Shown here one piece after another: positions 16,068 through 25,810 of a stretch of 32,475 nt of DNA. The notes beneath the pieces are model-generated. The model ran no database searches and had not been told where the DNA came from. It saw only the letters and a list, made by a program, of their open reading frames with translations. This DNA comes from a virus: the IMG/VR virus record IMGVR_UViG_3300030430_004705, positions 4,279 to 36,753 of that record; one strand, given 5' to 3'. Positions within the stretch are counted from its first letter, which is position 1. Each line of letters opens with the position of its first letter. Both the position numbers and the translations under genes were made by a program.

Positions 16068-16240
16068 AGGTAAAATTAAAAAAAGGCGAGAAACTTAGTT
16101 ATTTAAGCAATCATTCAGGTTTATCAATTAAAGATTGGACAGCCTTAAATCAAGGTAAACAAGTAGAATTAGATAAGATTCCAAATCTTATTAAGGATAA
16201 AATAAAAAAAATTAACTCTAAGAAAAAGGATAAAGAATAA
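16064..16240 (+). CDS. Small basic protein in the head-tail junction block
   Basis: The 58-residue protein starts MKVKLKKGEKLSYLSNHSGL, continues SIKDWTALNQGKQVELDKIP and ends in a lysine-rich tail. The start is taken at ATG 16064, which overlaps the previous stop as ATGA. An in-frame ATG at 16040 would add eight residues inside the preceding gene and is less likely. The fold may be a short helix-turn-helix-like bundle. The function is unknown, though its conserved site between tail terminator and tail tube genes suggests a structural or assembly role. Confidence 0.6.
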   Translation: MKVKLKKGEKLSYLSNHSGLSIKDWTALNQGKQVELDKIPNLIKDKIKKINSKKKDKE

Positions 16241-17268
16241 TGGCTAATGCAGTTTTTTCACCAAAAGATTTTAAAGTATTATTAGTTAAAGAAACAACTA
16301 CAGGAAGTACACCTACAATAGATTCAGGTAATGTTTGTAGTCAACTAGATGTAGACTCTGTTGGATTTCCAAGTTTAAATATAAATCAAGTTACAGCAGT
16401 CAGAACTCATGCAAATGGTGGTAGAATATTACATCAAGATGACTTTTTCCAAGATAATACAATGAGAGCTATTGAGCTTTCTATTTCAGGTACTTTCCAT
16501 AAAGATCAAGGTCATGCTATGCTTTTATATAGTTTAACTGATGAGGCTTATATTGCAGAAGATGGAAGTTTAACAAATGCAGTAGTTACAAGTGGGCAAA
16601 CAGGTGATACAGGTAAATATGGCGAGGCTGAGGCAAATAAAACTTTCAGTATTATATTAGCATCTCCTGATACAAATGATGGTAAAAATATTGTTTTATC
16701 AGGATGTGTTTGTACAAACTTTACATTAAGTGCAGACATGGGTACTGATGGTGGCTTATATAAATATAGTGCTACTGTATCAACAGGAAGAAAACCTACT
16801 TTTACAGGAGGTGCAAGTGAGCAAACACCATCTGTAACTGCTTATTCAGGAAATCATATTAGTATGTCAGGCATTGATGTTAGTGAAACAAAAATACATA
16901 GTTTAGCGAGTCCAATTCTTTCTTCTTTTGAAATAGCTATAGACCATCCTGCAGTTTATACAGGTGTAGACGAAACAAATGGATATGCTTGTTTTGGTAG
17001 AGGTGAGGAGCTTTCAATAACTGCCAATGCTACTATAAAGTATGACTCTCTTACTAGAGATTTATTTTCCACATTTGAAACAGGTGCAGTTGATACAGCA
17101 GATGCATTCACAATAAATCAAAATACTGACTCTAATGCATCTATCCAAATACCAAGTGCTGTATTGACAGATGTATCTTTTAATGAGGGAGATGTTATGA
17201 TGTTAAATGTTGCACAAAAAGCAGTTGCAGGTGACTCAGGAGCTGTTCTTACTATTGACCTTACTTAA
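16240..17268 (+). CDS. Major tail tube protein
   Basis: The 342-residue protein has features of siphovirus tube proteins: an N-terminal strand segment (NAVFSPKDFKVLLVKETT), alternating beta strands such as AIELSISGTFHKD, a central helix-poor core, FEIAIDHPAVYTGVD, and ELSITANATIKYD leading to a VMMLNVAQKAV end. These subunits stack as hexamers to form the tail tube. It sits before the chaperone, tape measure and hub genes, exactly where the tube gene is expected. It is longer than a minimal tube protein, so it likely carries an extra domain, perhaps Ig-like, exposed on the tail. Confidence 0.8.
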   Translation: MANAVFSPKDFKVLLVKETTTGSTPTIDSGNVCSQLDVDSVGFPSLNINQVTAVRTHANGGRILHQDDFFQDNTMRAIELSISGTFHKDQGHAMLLYSLTDEAYIAEDGSLTNAVVTSGQTGDTGKYGEAEANKTFSIILASPDTNDGKNIVLSGCVCTNFTLSADMGTDGGLYKYSATVSTGRKPTFTGGASEQTPSVTAYSGNHISMSGIDVSETKIHSLASPILSSFEIAIDHPAVYTGVDETNGYACFGRGEELSITANATIKYDSLTRDLFSTFETGAVDTADAFTINQNTDSNASIQIPSAVLTDVSFNEGDVMMLNVAQKAVAGDSGAVLTIDLT

Positions 17269-17282
17269 TAAATAGGAATAAA

Positions 17283-17600
17283 ATGAAAAAAGATAAAAAA
17301 CCACTTGAATTATCTACAGGCAGAAAGATAGAACTTAAAGAAATGTCTATAGATGATATAGATTATTGTCAAGATTTGACAGTAATAGTTTATGGAGAAG
17401 ATAATAATGTAGAGCATATTAAAAATGTTTCTAAATCAAGAACAGCTTGGATAAGGCATGGATTGATTGGAGGAGATTTTAAGAATTGGTCTACAAATGT
17501 AAAAGGGCAACCTTCTGATTCTGTATTAAAACAATTAAGTGAAACTGAAAAGAATGATCTTATGACTATGATACAGGAATATCAAAAGTTGGGGGAATAG
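17283..17600 (+). CDS. Tail assembly chaperone, short form (gpG-like)
   Basis: The 105-residue acidic-basic helical protein (LELSTGRKIELKEMSIDDID at the start, LSETEKNDLMTMIQEYQKLGE at the end) lies between the tail tube and tape measure genes. That is the conserved place of the gpG/gpGT chaperones that coat the tape measure during tail assembly. Its last codons are TTG GGG GAA TAG, and a long hairpin begins six bases after the slippery stretch. Most ribosomes would stop here and some would shift back one base to make the long form. Confidence 0.8.
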   Translation: MKKDKKPLELSTGRKIELKEMSIDDIDYCQDLTVIVYGEDNNVEHIKNVSKSRTAWIRHGLIGGDFKNWSTNVKGQPSDSVLKQLSETEKNDLMTMIQEYQKLGE

Positions 17601-17649
17601 AATCCCTCGTACTATCTCTAAATATATTGATAGGTGATTGGTGCGAGGG
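17591..17649 (+). promoter_or_regulatory. Predicted -1 programmed ribosomal frameshift element
   Basis: The slippery stretch GGGGGAA (17591-17597) is followed at once by the in-frame stop TAG (17598-17600). After a six-base spacer a hairpin starts. 17604-17620 pairs with 17631-17649 through 17 base pairs (three G-U) with single-base bulges at 17635 and 17638, around a ten-base loop (17621-17630). The outer six pairs (CCCTCG with CGAGGG) are G/C-rich. P-site GGG re-pairs perfectly after a one-base backward shift. The A-site codon pairs less well, so this is not the textbook XXXYYYZ heptamer. The new frame is open into the downstream gene. Confidence 0.75.
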
Positions 17650-18058
17650 TTGCAATTTTCATAGTTTTCCTTATAATGCTCAAATTCCTATTAATACAGG
17701 TAATGGTTATCCTACAAAAACATTTAGAACAGAAGATGATGTATGGCAAGTAGTTAATCTACTTATACAAGAGGTTAAGAATATGAACGAACAAGAGGGC
17801 AAAAGTTTTGATGTTGCTAAAGCAGTTTCACAACAACTGCCCTTTTTTAGTTGCAGAAACATTATTTACAGTTCTGAATTTCAAAAAGATATAGCCAAAT
17901 ATATGTATTGTAAAGAATTTGGTGTATCTCCTTATCAAGGTGATTTTGGTAAACATCCTAATAAATGGATATTAAAATCTCAAATTATAAAGTCTTCTTT
18001 TCATAAATTAGAACAAATGCATTATGATAAAATTAATAAAAAATCTAAGGTAGCTTAA
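17627..18058 (+). CDS. Tail assembly chaperone, T-domain made by -1 frameshifting (gpGT-like)
   Basis: As a separate frame this would be 143 residues from a TTG at 17627, with no ribosome binding site and with its start inside the frameshift hairpin. It is in the -1 frame relative to the short chaperone and stays open back past the slippery site. It is therefore best read as the extension of a fusion of about 258 residues, 17283 to 18058. In phages such as lambda this T-domain recruits tail tube subunits to the tape measure. Residues include WCEGC, KYMYCKE and KHPNKWILK, and the paired cysteines could bind metal. Confidence 0.75.
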   Translation: MIGDWCEGCNFHSFPYNAQIPINTGNGYPTKTFRTEDDVWQVVNLLIQEVKNMNEQEGKSFDVAKAVSQQLPFFSCRNIIYSSEFQKDIAKYMYCKEFGVSPYQGDFGKHPNKWILKSQIIKSSFHKLEQMHYDKINKKSKVA

Positions 18059-18059
18059 T

Positions 18060-20822
18060 ATGTCTGATCTTCGAGATTTGCTGAGGGAAAGAGCTAGGCA
18101 AAGAAAAGAAAGAGATAAAGAAAGAAATTTAGTAGATAAAAATACTTCATCTGAAGATAAAAATACTAGAAGCAGAAAAAAAAATGCAGAAGCTACAAAA
18201 GAGCAGACTAAAGCTATTAAAGAAAAAATAGCTTTAGAAAAAAAAGTAGTTGAACTTAAAGAAAAATTAAAAAAACAAACAGATGATGAAATAAAACTTG
18301 CTCATAGACTTCTTGTAGCAGATCAAAATAGAATAGATGCTTTAAGATTAAAGCAAAGAGAAGATAATAAAAGATTAAATATAGAATCTCAGTTAAGTCT
18401 TCAGCTAGAAAGAGATATAGAGTTATCAAGAAAAATAGAGTTGCAAGAAAAAGAAAGGATTGCTACTCAAAACAAACTTGTAAGAGAGAGAGATAAAAAT
18501 AGAAATAAATTAAAATTATTACAAGAAAGAGTTCATAGCTATGGCTTAGAGCTTAAAAAAACAGCAGGTGGTAGTGAACTTTTAAGAAAAGCATTAAAAG
18601 GTGATGCAATAGCTTTTCAAAAATTATCTAGAGAAATAGAAAAGGCTAGAAAAGAACAAGGTAAATATGATAGAGCAGGGGTATTAACAACTAGAGGAAC
18701 TAGAAATGTTCATGGAAGTTTATCTGTATTAAGAAGTAAATTATTATTAGCATCATTTGCTTTTGGTGGTGCTACTAGAATATCTAGAACATTTACTGAA
18801 GCATCTAAGCAACAAGAGAGTGCAGTTGCAAGAGTAACAAATGTTATAAAAGCTCAAGGATATATTTCAGGAGTTACCACAAATGAAGTTAAAAAATTAG
18901 CCTCTTCATTACAAGAATCAACAGGTGTAACAGATGAACTAACTTTAGAATCATCTGCATTATTATTATCTTTTCAAAACATAGGATCTGAAATATTCCC
19001 AACAGTTCAGAAAGCAGTATTGGATATGACATCTGCTTTAAATGGTGGAAGAATAACAACAGAAACTTTAAAAACTCAATCTATACAATTAGCTAAAGCC
19101 TTAGATGATCCAATAAAAGGATTAAGCAGTCTTGCTAGATCAGGAACAACCTTTGACAAAAAGACTCAAAATCAAATAAAAACATTAGTAAAACAAAATA
19201 AAACTTTAGAAGCTCAAAAGATTATACTAGATGCTGTCAATAGACAGTATGGTGATTCTGCATCACTAGATACATATGAAACTGCTCAAAGAAAATTAGA
19301 TAGTGCAATAGGAGATCTTAACGAAAGAATTGGAGAATTTCTTACCCCCACTCTAAAAGAAACAAATAAACTACTTGCAGAATTTATTAATTCAATAAGT
19401 TTAAAAGATATTGCAGAAACTGCTACATCTATTGGAATTGTTTCAGGATCTATTTTGATATTAAATAAAAGAATGAGAGATTTAATATTTACATCAGCTA
19501 TACTTACAGGGGGATTATCAGCCTTAGCTAAAGTTACATTAGGATTGGGTGCAGTATTTGGTGTTAAAAAACTTTTAGATTATACTGATGCATTTTCATC
19601 TTTAGATGATAGCACAAAAAGTGCTACAGAGTCTACAAATGCATATAGAGAGTCATTAGGAAAACTTACTGATGAAAGATTACAAAATTTATTAGCTTTT
19701 GATAAACAAAGACTTGCAGATATTGATTCTGAGAAAAAAGCTATAGAGGAGGAAATAAGGCAATTATATATAAAAGCAGGTCTTGTAGATGAAAATAATA
19801 ATCTTACAAAAGAGGGTGCTATATATGCAAGAAATAACTTGAAAAACAATGAAACATTAAATCGTCTTCAAGAGAGATATATAGTAATATTAACTAATAT
19901 AAAAGATACTGAATTTGTTATAAACGCTAGAGCAAATGCAAGTGATAGAAATAGAAATGAAAACCTTGAAGAAGTATTAAAAAAGTTAAGAGAACAAGAA
20001 AAAATATTACAAGAGAAGAAAAAGGTTGATCAAGAATTAGTTAAGATTCAAATACAGTTAGGTCTTGTTACTGTAGATACCTCTGATGCATCTATAGAAG
20101 CTATAGAAGAACAGATTAAAGCAAATGATAGACTTGTAAAATCTCAAAAAAGACGAGATGAAATACAAAAACTATCTTTTCAATTAGTGTCTGAACTAGC
20201 AACACTTCAACATACTCTAACTATTAATAGCTTACAAGACATAAATGCTTTAGAAGAGGCAGAACTTAATAGAATTAAAAACACCTCTGAATATAAAATG
20301 GCTGTAGCAATGGGTGATCAGAAAAAAATAGAGTCTTTAGAGAAAAAAGCTAAAAATGCATCTTATGATGAAAGAGTTAAAAAGTTCAATGCAGATCAAA
20401 ATTTAGCAAAAGCAAATATACTTATTTCTTTAGCACAATCTGTAATGAAAGCATACTCTGATTATGGTTTTCCTGCAGGTTTACCTGTTGCAGGATTAAT
20501 GGGAGCGATATCTTTAGCACAACTATCTGCAGTTAACTCTGCTCCTAAACCTGAAAAATATCAATATGGTGGTCTAGTTGGTGGTAATCTACACTCAGGT
20601 GGTGGCACAATAATAGAAGCTGAAAGAGGTGAATTTGTTATGAGTAGAAATGCTGTACAAAACTTTGGTATAGCTAATATGGAAGCTATCAATAATGGAA
20701 GTGCTAGTCCTGTAAATATAACATTTAACAATCCTGTTATGTCTGAAGATTATACAGAAGATGTAATTATACCTCAAATTAAAAGAGCAGTACAGCGTGG
20801 TGCTGATATAGGAGTTAGTTAA
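18060..20822 (+). CDS. Tape measure protein
   Basis: The 920-residue protein sets tail length and guides tail tube assembly. The first ~200 residues are a charged coiled coil. Next comes the conserved region with FGGATRISRTFTEASKQQES, TGVTDELTLESSALLLSFQNI and a following ARSGTTFDKKTQNQIKTL, typical of tail tape measure proteins. Hydrophobic stretches near 450-500 and 790-830 may insert in the host membrane during injection. The end, YGGLVGGNLHSGGGTIIEAERGEFVMSRNA, is the usual C-terminal type. At roughly 0.15 nm per residue, a tail near 140 nm is expected. It overlaps the hub gene by one base (TAATG). Confidence 0.93.
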   Translation: MSDLRDLLRERARQRKERDKERNLVDKNTSSEDKNTRSRKKNAEATKEQTKAIKEKIALEKKVVELKEKLKKQTDDEIKLAHRLLVADQNRIDALRLKQREDNKRLNIESQLSLQLERDIELSRKIELQEKERIATQNKLVRERDKNRNKLKLLQERVHSYGLELKKTAGGSELLRKALKGDAIAFQKLSREIEKARKEQGKYDRAGVLTTRGTRNVHGSLSVLRSKLLLASFAFGGATRISRTFTEASKQQESAVARVTNVIKAQGYISGVTTNEVKKLASSLQESTGVTDELTLESSALLLSFQNIGSEIFPTVQKAVLDMTSALNGGRITTETLKTQSIQLAKALDDPIKGLSSLARSGTTFDKKTQNQIKTLVKQNKTLEAQKIILDAVNRQYGDSASLDTYETAQRKLDSAIGDLNERIGEFLTPTLKETNKLLAEFINSISLKDIAETATSIGIVSGSILILNKRMRDLIFTSAILTGGLSALAKVTLGLGAVFGVKKLLDYTDAFSSLDDSTKSATESTNAYRESLGKLTDERLQNLLAFDKQRLADIDSEKKAIEEEIRQLYIKAGLVDENNNLTKEGAIYARNNLKNNETLNRLQERYIVILTNIKDTEFVINARANASDRNRNENLEEVLKKLREQEKILQEKKKVDQELVKIQIQLGLVTVDTSDASIEAIEEQIKANDRLVKSQKRRDEIQKLSFQLVSELATLQHTLTINSLQDINALEEAELNRIKNTSEYKMAVAMGDQKKIESLEKKAKNASYDERVKKFNADQNLAKANILISLAQSVMKAYSDYGFPAGLPVAGLMGAISLAQLSAVNSAPKPEKYQYGGLVGGNLHSGGGTIIEAERGEFVMSRNAVQNFGIANMEAINNGSASPVNITFNNPVMSEDYTEDVIIPQIKRAVQRGADIGVS

Positions 20823-23800
20823 TGGCTTTTGTAGATGAATTAAAAGGATCTAACACAACATTAGGATGTAGAGTAACATTTAGAGCTGATCCAAATAATC
20901 CTATACAATTATCAATGGCAGATATTGATTCTCCTACATATAATAATTATCCTTTTTTAAAATCTTTTCCTTCTATAAAAGAATCTATAAATATAGAAAC
21001 TAAGAAGTATTCAATATCTTCAGTAAAGTTATCTATATTTAATAGAAAAGTTCATACAAATACTATGTTTAGTGATTTGTTAGATACAGAATCATTTAGA
21101 ATAAATCAAGATGTTGAAATAAGATATTTTGCAAATAATAAAGTTGGTACAGGTGATAGTTATTTAGCATATGTAGGTAAAATAAAATACACAACACATG
21201 ATCAAAATACTGTAACTATAGAGTTAGAGGATATATCTCAGCAATTATTATCTACAAAAATACCTAAAATGTATACACCAACTGATGATTTAATACTTGA
21301 AAAATCTAGAAACATTCCATATCCAATGATTTATGGAACAGTACCTAAAAGTCCTATAGTTTATTTATCTAATCGAGATGGATTTAATGATTCTTATACT
21401 ACAAATAGTGCATTTTATATGGATAATCCATCTTCAACTTTAAAAAGTAACAATTTTTCTAAAATATTTAGAATAAATAATGGAAATAATGTTTATTTTT
21501 CTTCAAAAATTTTTGTAGGTCAAGATGGTCAATACATGGATATATCAAGATATTCAATAAATGGAAGTAGCTATCCTTTTTCTAACAATGAACCTCCATC
21601 AAATATTGATAATGATAATTTTATAATCTCTTCTCCTAATTCTTCATTTATAAATTTAAATTCACTATCATATTCAGAACAAGATGAGGTTGTAGGTTAT
21701 ACAAATTCTTATCAGAGTAATGACGTAAAAAATAAAATATTAAGAGGATTATTAAAAAGAACACCTATTAATTTAGATTTTTTTAGTCATAAAGGAGGTG
21801 ATCTTGATAATTATAACTCTTCATGGGCAATATTAGATGATAATGTAGAGGCAATAACAGTAGAAAGCGATGATTTGGTTTATCAAGACAATAATTATTT
21901 AAAAAATGTTAATGAAGAATTGCCTGATATTATAAACAACAGTAAAACAATAGCTTTATGTTCTAGAAATGGTACTGATTTATCTTCAAGACAAAACATC
22001 ACATATATCACATACGAACTTATTAATGATGCAGAATCTCATGCTTTTAAAATGACTTATAATGATAGTGTTTTTGATTTTCCATGTGAAACATTTTTAA
22101 TTGGAGCAATGAGATTAAAAAATATTGAAGGAGTAGAGGGTGAATTAACTGTTAACAGAGTTTATTTAACATTATCTTTAAAAAATGCACTTGAACCTAC
22201 AGAAAATTATGATTATGGTGAAGGAGATGTAGTTAGTCTAGGTAATGAACCTATTTTATGGGATGAATCTTTAGAAATTGCATCAATTTTTCAAAAAGGA
22301 AAGTCTTTTATATTTTTAACAAACAATCAATCTACAACTTGGAATTCAGATGGACAAAGTAATTGGTATGATTATAATGGAGAAGATAATGATCAATCTA
22401 GCTCTTTATCTAATAATTGGAGTAATATTAATTCATTTAATGAAGTAGGAGTAATATCTCCTCGTTTAAATTCTGTTAGATCTATTGATAATGATCCTCA
22501 ATTTACAGGATTTGATTTTTTCAAAATGAATGGATTTAAAATATTCCAAAATTCTATTATAAGAAATTTTTGGGATAAAGAATATTATGCAGATATAAAT
22601 GGAAGAATAAATAGTTATATTAGTGAATACAGTCCTTCAACTAAAATAATATATGATATCATTTCTACAGAATTGCAAGTTGATTCATTAGATGCTCTTA
22701 GCAATATTAGTAATTTTGATACTACTAAAAAATTTGCTTTTACACAAAATAAAAGTATAGATACAAAAAAATTAATAGAAGAACTTTCTTCTTTTTCTAA
22801 TATATTTCCAATTTTTAAAAATAACAAACTTTCATTTATTAATATTGAAGAATCTTATGAAAGCAATCAATACAATCATATAATTCAATCAGAGGATATT
22901 TTTTCTTATTCATTTTCAAGAACTGATGTAAGAGAAATATTTAGTTCTTTAAAGTTTAATTATTATTATGATTTTTCTAATGAAAATTATACAAAATCAA
23001 TAACAATAAATGCAGAAACAATATTGAATGGAGATAGAAATGATCAGGGATATAGTAATAATTTTTACAATACATCAAATTTAGAAAAGACTTTAGATTG
23101 TAGATTTATTTATGATGATGCAACTGCTGAAAGTGTAGCAAAATATATTCTTTTAAATAATTGTAATCCTCATAATACAATTCAACTAACATTACCTTTA
23201 TCTTACATAAATATAGAATTAGGAGATATTGTAAAGTTTGATAAACTTATAAATGATCTAAAAATATATGGAGAAGATTATACTCAATATGTTTATTCAG
23301 TAAATGGTCAACAAAAATACAATTTGTTTTTAGTTGAATCAGTCGAAAAAAGACAGAAAAATATAAAATTAAAATTATATCAATTGCATAATTTAAAACC
23401 TGAACCCCAAGAACCTCCTGAAGAGGTTCGTTTTTGTCCTGAACCAACTGATAATAACTTTGATCAAGAATCATTTAATATATTTTATGATCCTTCAATA
23501 GATGGAGGTTATGATTCTGTAAACAATATATTGTATATTCCTGATAATTCACAATGTGAGCTTGGAGGTGATCCTGTTGTTACAGGTTGTACTAATCCTG
23601 ATGCAGTTAATTATAACTCTACAGCAAATGTAGATGATGGAACTTGTATCTTAGCAATAGATGAACCAAAAATAGGTAGCTTAATATCAGATGATGTTTT
23701 AAGGTTTACTTTTCAAAGTAATGTACAAGATTATATATCTTTTATTCCATCTGAATTACATGAAAATACATTGAACTATGATGTTAGTATGAATGCTGAA

Positions 23801-25810
23801 TCAAATTATGAAACAATATATCCTAGAATGAGAATTCAATTAAAATTACCACATTTATGGGATGAAAATAATAATTTTATACAAGTTTTAAATGATAGAA
23901 AATTTGAAAGAGTAGGTTTTAATTTAAATACTTTAGGTAAAACGTATAATGTAGAATTCACAATAGATGATATAATAGGATTAGAGCCTAATTTATTTTC
24001 TACTAACCCATCTATAGATCCTTACGACCTTTTTCATAAAAAATTAGTTGAAGATATTATTATTGATGGAGGATTAGAAGAAGTGAGTTATTATGTAAGT
24101 ATAACTTCTGCATCTTCTAGTTTAGATTATTATTTAGGTATATCTATACCAATTTTAAATGCTAGTGACTTTCTTAGTGAAACTAATACTCCTAATCCAA
24201 CATCAGGAGATTTTGCAGTTCCTCATATTAGATATGGATACACAACCCCTGCAATTTTTGAAGATCAGTTTTATGATGAAATAATAACTTTATATGCAAA
24301 TTCTCCTATTCATGGAGCTTATAATATTCTTAATATTGTTGAAAACAATGAAGAAATAAATTTATTTCCTGTTAATACAAGAACTATTGAAAATAATATA
24401 AGTAGTTTTTTTAATATTATTTATCAATTTAAAAATCTTAATGGTCATAGTGATAGTAGCACAAATTTTGATCAAATTAATTTATTTACTGAAAGTAATG
24501 GAGATTTTTTATCTTTACATGATTTTTATAGAGTAAATACAGATCCAACCATTTCAGGACAAAATGCATTTAATGCATTGACAGAAGTTGGTAATGATTT
24601 AAATACTTTTTTTCAAAGCAATCTAAACGATGCAGAAAGAAGAACAAATTATTATATTAGTATTGGATCTACAGATGAAAGTTTTGGAGATAATAGACTA
24701 GTAAAAAATAAAGAAGCTACATTTACTTTTAAAATATCAGAAAAATTTGATTATATTTTTAATGATTATGATAATTCTTATGAAGGAATGCCTCTTCTTG
24801 CTAATGGTTCTAGTCATTCTTTAATTAGAACACCTACTGTTAATTTTGCTATTTCCAATGATCCAATAATACAACAATTTTTTGCACAGGGTAATTTTAT
24901 GAATAATGCTATAAATCAATTAAAAGATTATTCAGGTGCATCTTCTACTAGTTTACTTGAAACAGTTATGATTAATATTAGTATTGTTAAATCAAATTCA
25001 AGTTCATCTCCAAGTTTTACAAGTAGATTAGAACAAGAAGAGGTTATCCCATCAACAATAGTTAACGATGGAAGCTATACTCAGTATACTGATGTAGGTA
25101 TTGAAAGAGAAAGACATAGAATATCTTTAAAAGATTTATCTAACCTATTTCAAAGTGATATTAATGAAGATTTTAAAAAAGAGATATCTATAAAATTTAC
25201 ACCTGATACTGTAACTGATCCTAATTTATCTGATTATTATTTTGTTAAAATAGAAAGAGATTCAATAAAGAAAAATTTTATAAGTACATTTAGTGGAGTT
25301 GACACCTCTTACACTTTATATAGTAGTTCGTTAGTTAATGTTACAAGTCAAAGTCTAAATCAAACTTATTATCGTTTCAGTATTATAAATGGAAATTATG
25401 CATTAAATTTTACAACAACAGGTGGAGAAAACAGTATATTTGATAATCAGTTTGATACCTATTTTGTAACAAATTTACATACATTTAGATTGCATAGTGG
25501 ATCTAAATTAGAACAAAATAGAACATTTACTGAGCCTGTTGAAATTGTTCCTGCAGATGTAGTAACTGTAACAAATAAAATTATGTTTTTTGTTGTAAAT
25601 GATCTAAATATATCGTCTAGTATAAATGAAAATCAGATAGAAGCATTTTTTCTAGGAAATGGACAACTTAATAATAGTGAAGTTGCTATTGATATTAGTC
25701 TTTTTGATAGTATAGCTTATTATGGTATTGCAAATACTTATGGAAAACTTTTAAATATAAAAATACAAGATGATAATCATGCTCTTCCTGATGAAGGAGA
25801 AACAGATTGA
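20822..25810 (+). CDS. Giant tail hub/tip protein with C-terminal host-recognition extension
   Basis: In this 1662-residue protein the first ~850 residues look like a tail hub or baseplate protein. There is an opening FRADPNNPIQLSMADID, an IRYFANN strand, an ELEDISQQLLST segment and IPYPMIYGTVPKSPIVYLS. A Pro/Glu-rich linker (about 861-869, PQEPPEE) follows. Residues 922-942 carry a cysteine-bounded GCTNPDAVNYN...DDGTC element, common in repeats of marine Bacteroidetes surface proteins. About 700 beta-rich, Asn/Ser/Asp-rich residues complete it and probably contact the receptor. It lies directly after the tape measure, the normal place of tail tip genes. Confidence 0.75.
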   Translation: MAFVDELKGSNTTLGCRVTFRADPNNPIQLSMADIDSPTYNNYPFLKSFPSIKESINIETKKYSISSVKLSIFNRKVHTNTMFSDLLDTESFRINQDVEIRYFANNKVGTGDSYLAYVGKIKYTTHDQNTVTIELEDISQQLLSTKIPKMYTPTDDLILEKSRNIPYPMIYGTVPKSPIVYLSNRDGFNDSYTTNSAFYMDNPSSTLKSNNFSKIFRINNGNNVYFSSKIFVGQDGQYMDISRYSINGSSYPFSNNEPPSNIDNDNFIISSPNSSFINLNSLSYSEQDEVVGYTNSYQSNDVKNKILRGLLKRTPINLDFFSHKGGDLDNYNSSWAILDDNVEAITVESDDLVYQDNNYLKNVNEELPDIINNSKTIALCSRNGTDLSSRQNITYITYELINDAESHAFKMTYNDSVFDFPCETFLIGAMRLKNIEGVEGELTVNRVYLTLSLKNALEPTENYDYGEGDVVSLGNEPILWDESLEIASIFQKGKSFIFLTNNQSTTWNSDGQSNWYDYNGEDNDQSSSLSNNWSNINSFNEVGVISPRLNSVRSIDNDPQFTGFDFFKMNGFKIFQNSIIRNFWDKEYYADINGRINSYISEYSPSTKIIYDIISTELQVDSLDALSNISNFDTTKKFAFTQNKSIDTKKLIEELSSFSNIFPIFKNNKLSFINIEESYESNQYNHIIQSEDIFSYSFSRTDVREIFSSLKFNYYYDFSNENYTKSITINAETILNGDRNDQGYSNNFYNTSNLEKTLDCRFIYDDATAESVAKYILLNNCNPHNTIQLTLPLSYINIELGDIVKFDKLINDLKIYGEDYTQYVYSVNGQQKYNLFLVESVEKRQKNIKLKLYQLHNLKPEPQEPPEEVRFCPEPTDNNFDQESFNIFYDPSIDGGYDSVNNILYIPDNSQCELGGDPVVTGCTNPDAVNYNSTANVDDGTCILAIDEPKIGSLISDDVLRFTFQSNVQDYISFIPSELHENTLNYDVSMNAESNYETIYPRMRIQLKLPHLWDENNNFIQVLNDRKFERVGFNLNTLGKTYNVEFTIDDIIGLEPNLFSTNPSIDPYDLFHKKLVEDIIIDGGLEEVSYYVSITSASSSLDYYLGISIPILNASDFLSETNTPNPTSGDFAVPHIRYGYTTPAIFEDQFYDEIITLYANSPIHGAYNILNIVENNEEINLFPVNTRTIENNISSFFNIIYQFKNLNGHSDSSTNFDQINLFTESNGDFLSLHDFYRVNTDPTISGQNAFNALTEVGNDLNTFFQSNLNDAERRTNYYISIGSTDESFGDNRLVKNKEATFTFKISEKFDYIFNDYDNSYEGMPLLANGSSHSLIRTPTVNFAISNDPIIQQFFAQGNFMNNAINQLKDYSGASSTSLLETVMINISIVKSNSSSSPSFTSRLEQEEVIPSTIVNDGSYTQYTDVGIERERHRISLKDLSNLFQSDINEDFKKEISIKFTPDTVTDPNLSDYYFVKIERDSIKKNFISTFSGVDTSYTLYSSSLVNVTSQSLNQTYYRFSIINGNYALNFTTTGGENSIFDNQFDTYFVTNLHTFRLHSGSKLEQNRTFTEPVEIVPADVVTVTNKIMFFVVNDLNISSSINENQIEAFFLGNGQLNNSEVAIDISLFDSIAYYGIANTYGKLLNIKIQDDNHALPDEGETD

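Noticed and set aside
17627-17629. TTG as an independent start for the chaperone T-domain
   Set aside because: It has no ribosome binding site and lies inside the frameshift hairpin. The -1 frame is open upstream to the slippery site, so fusion is the better model.
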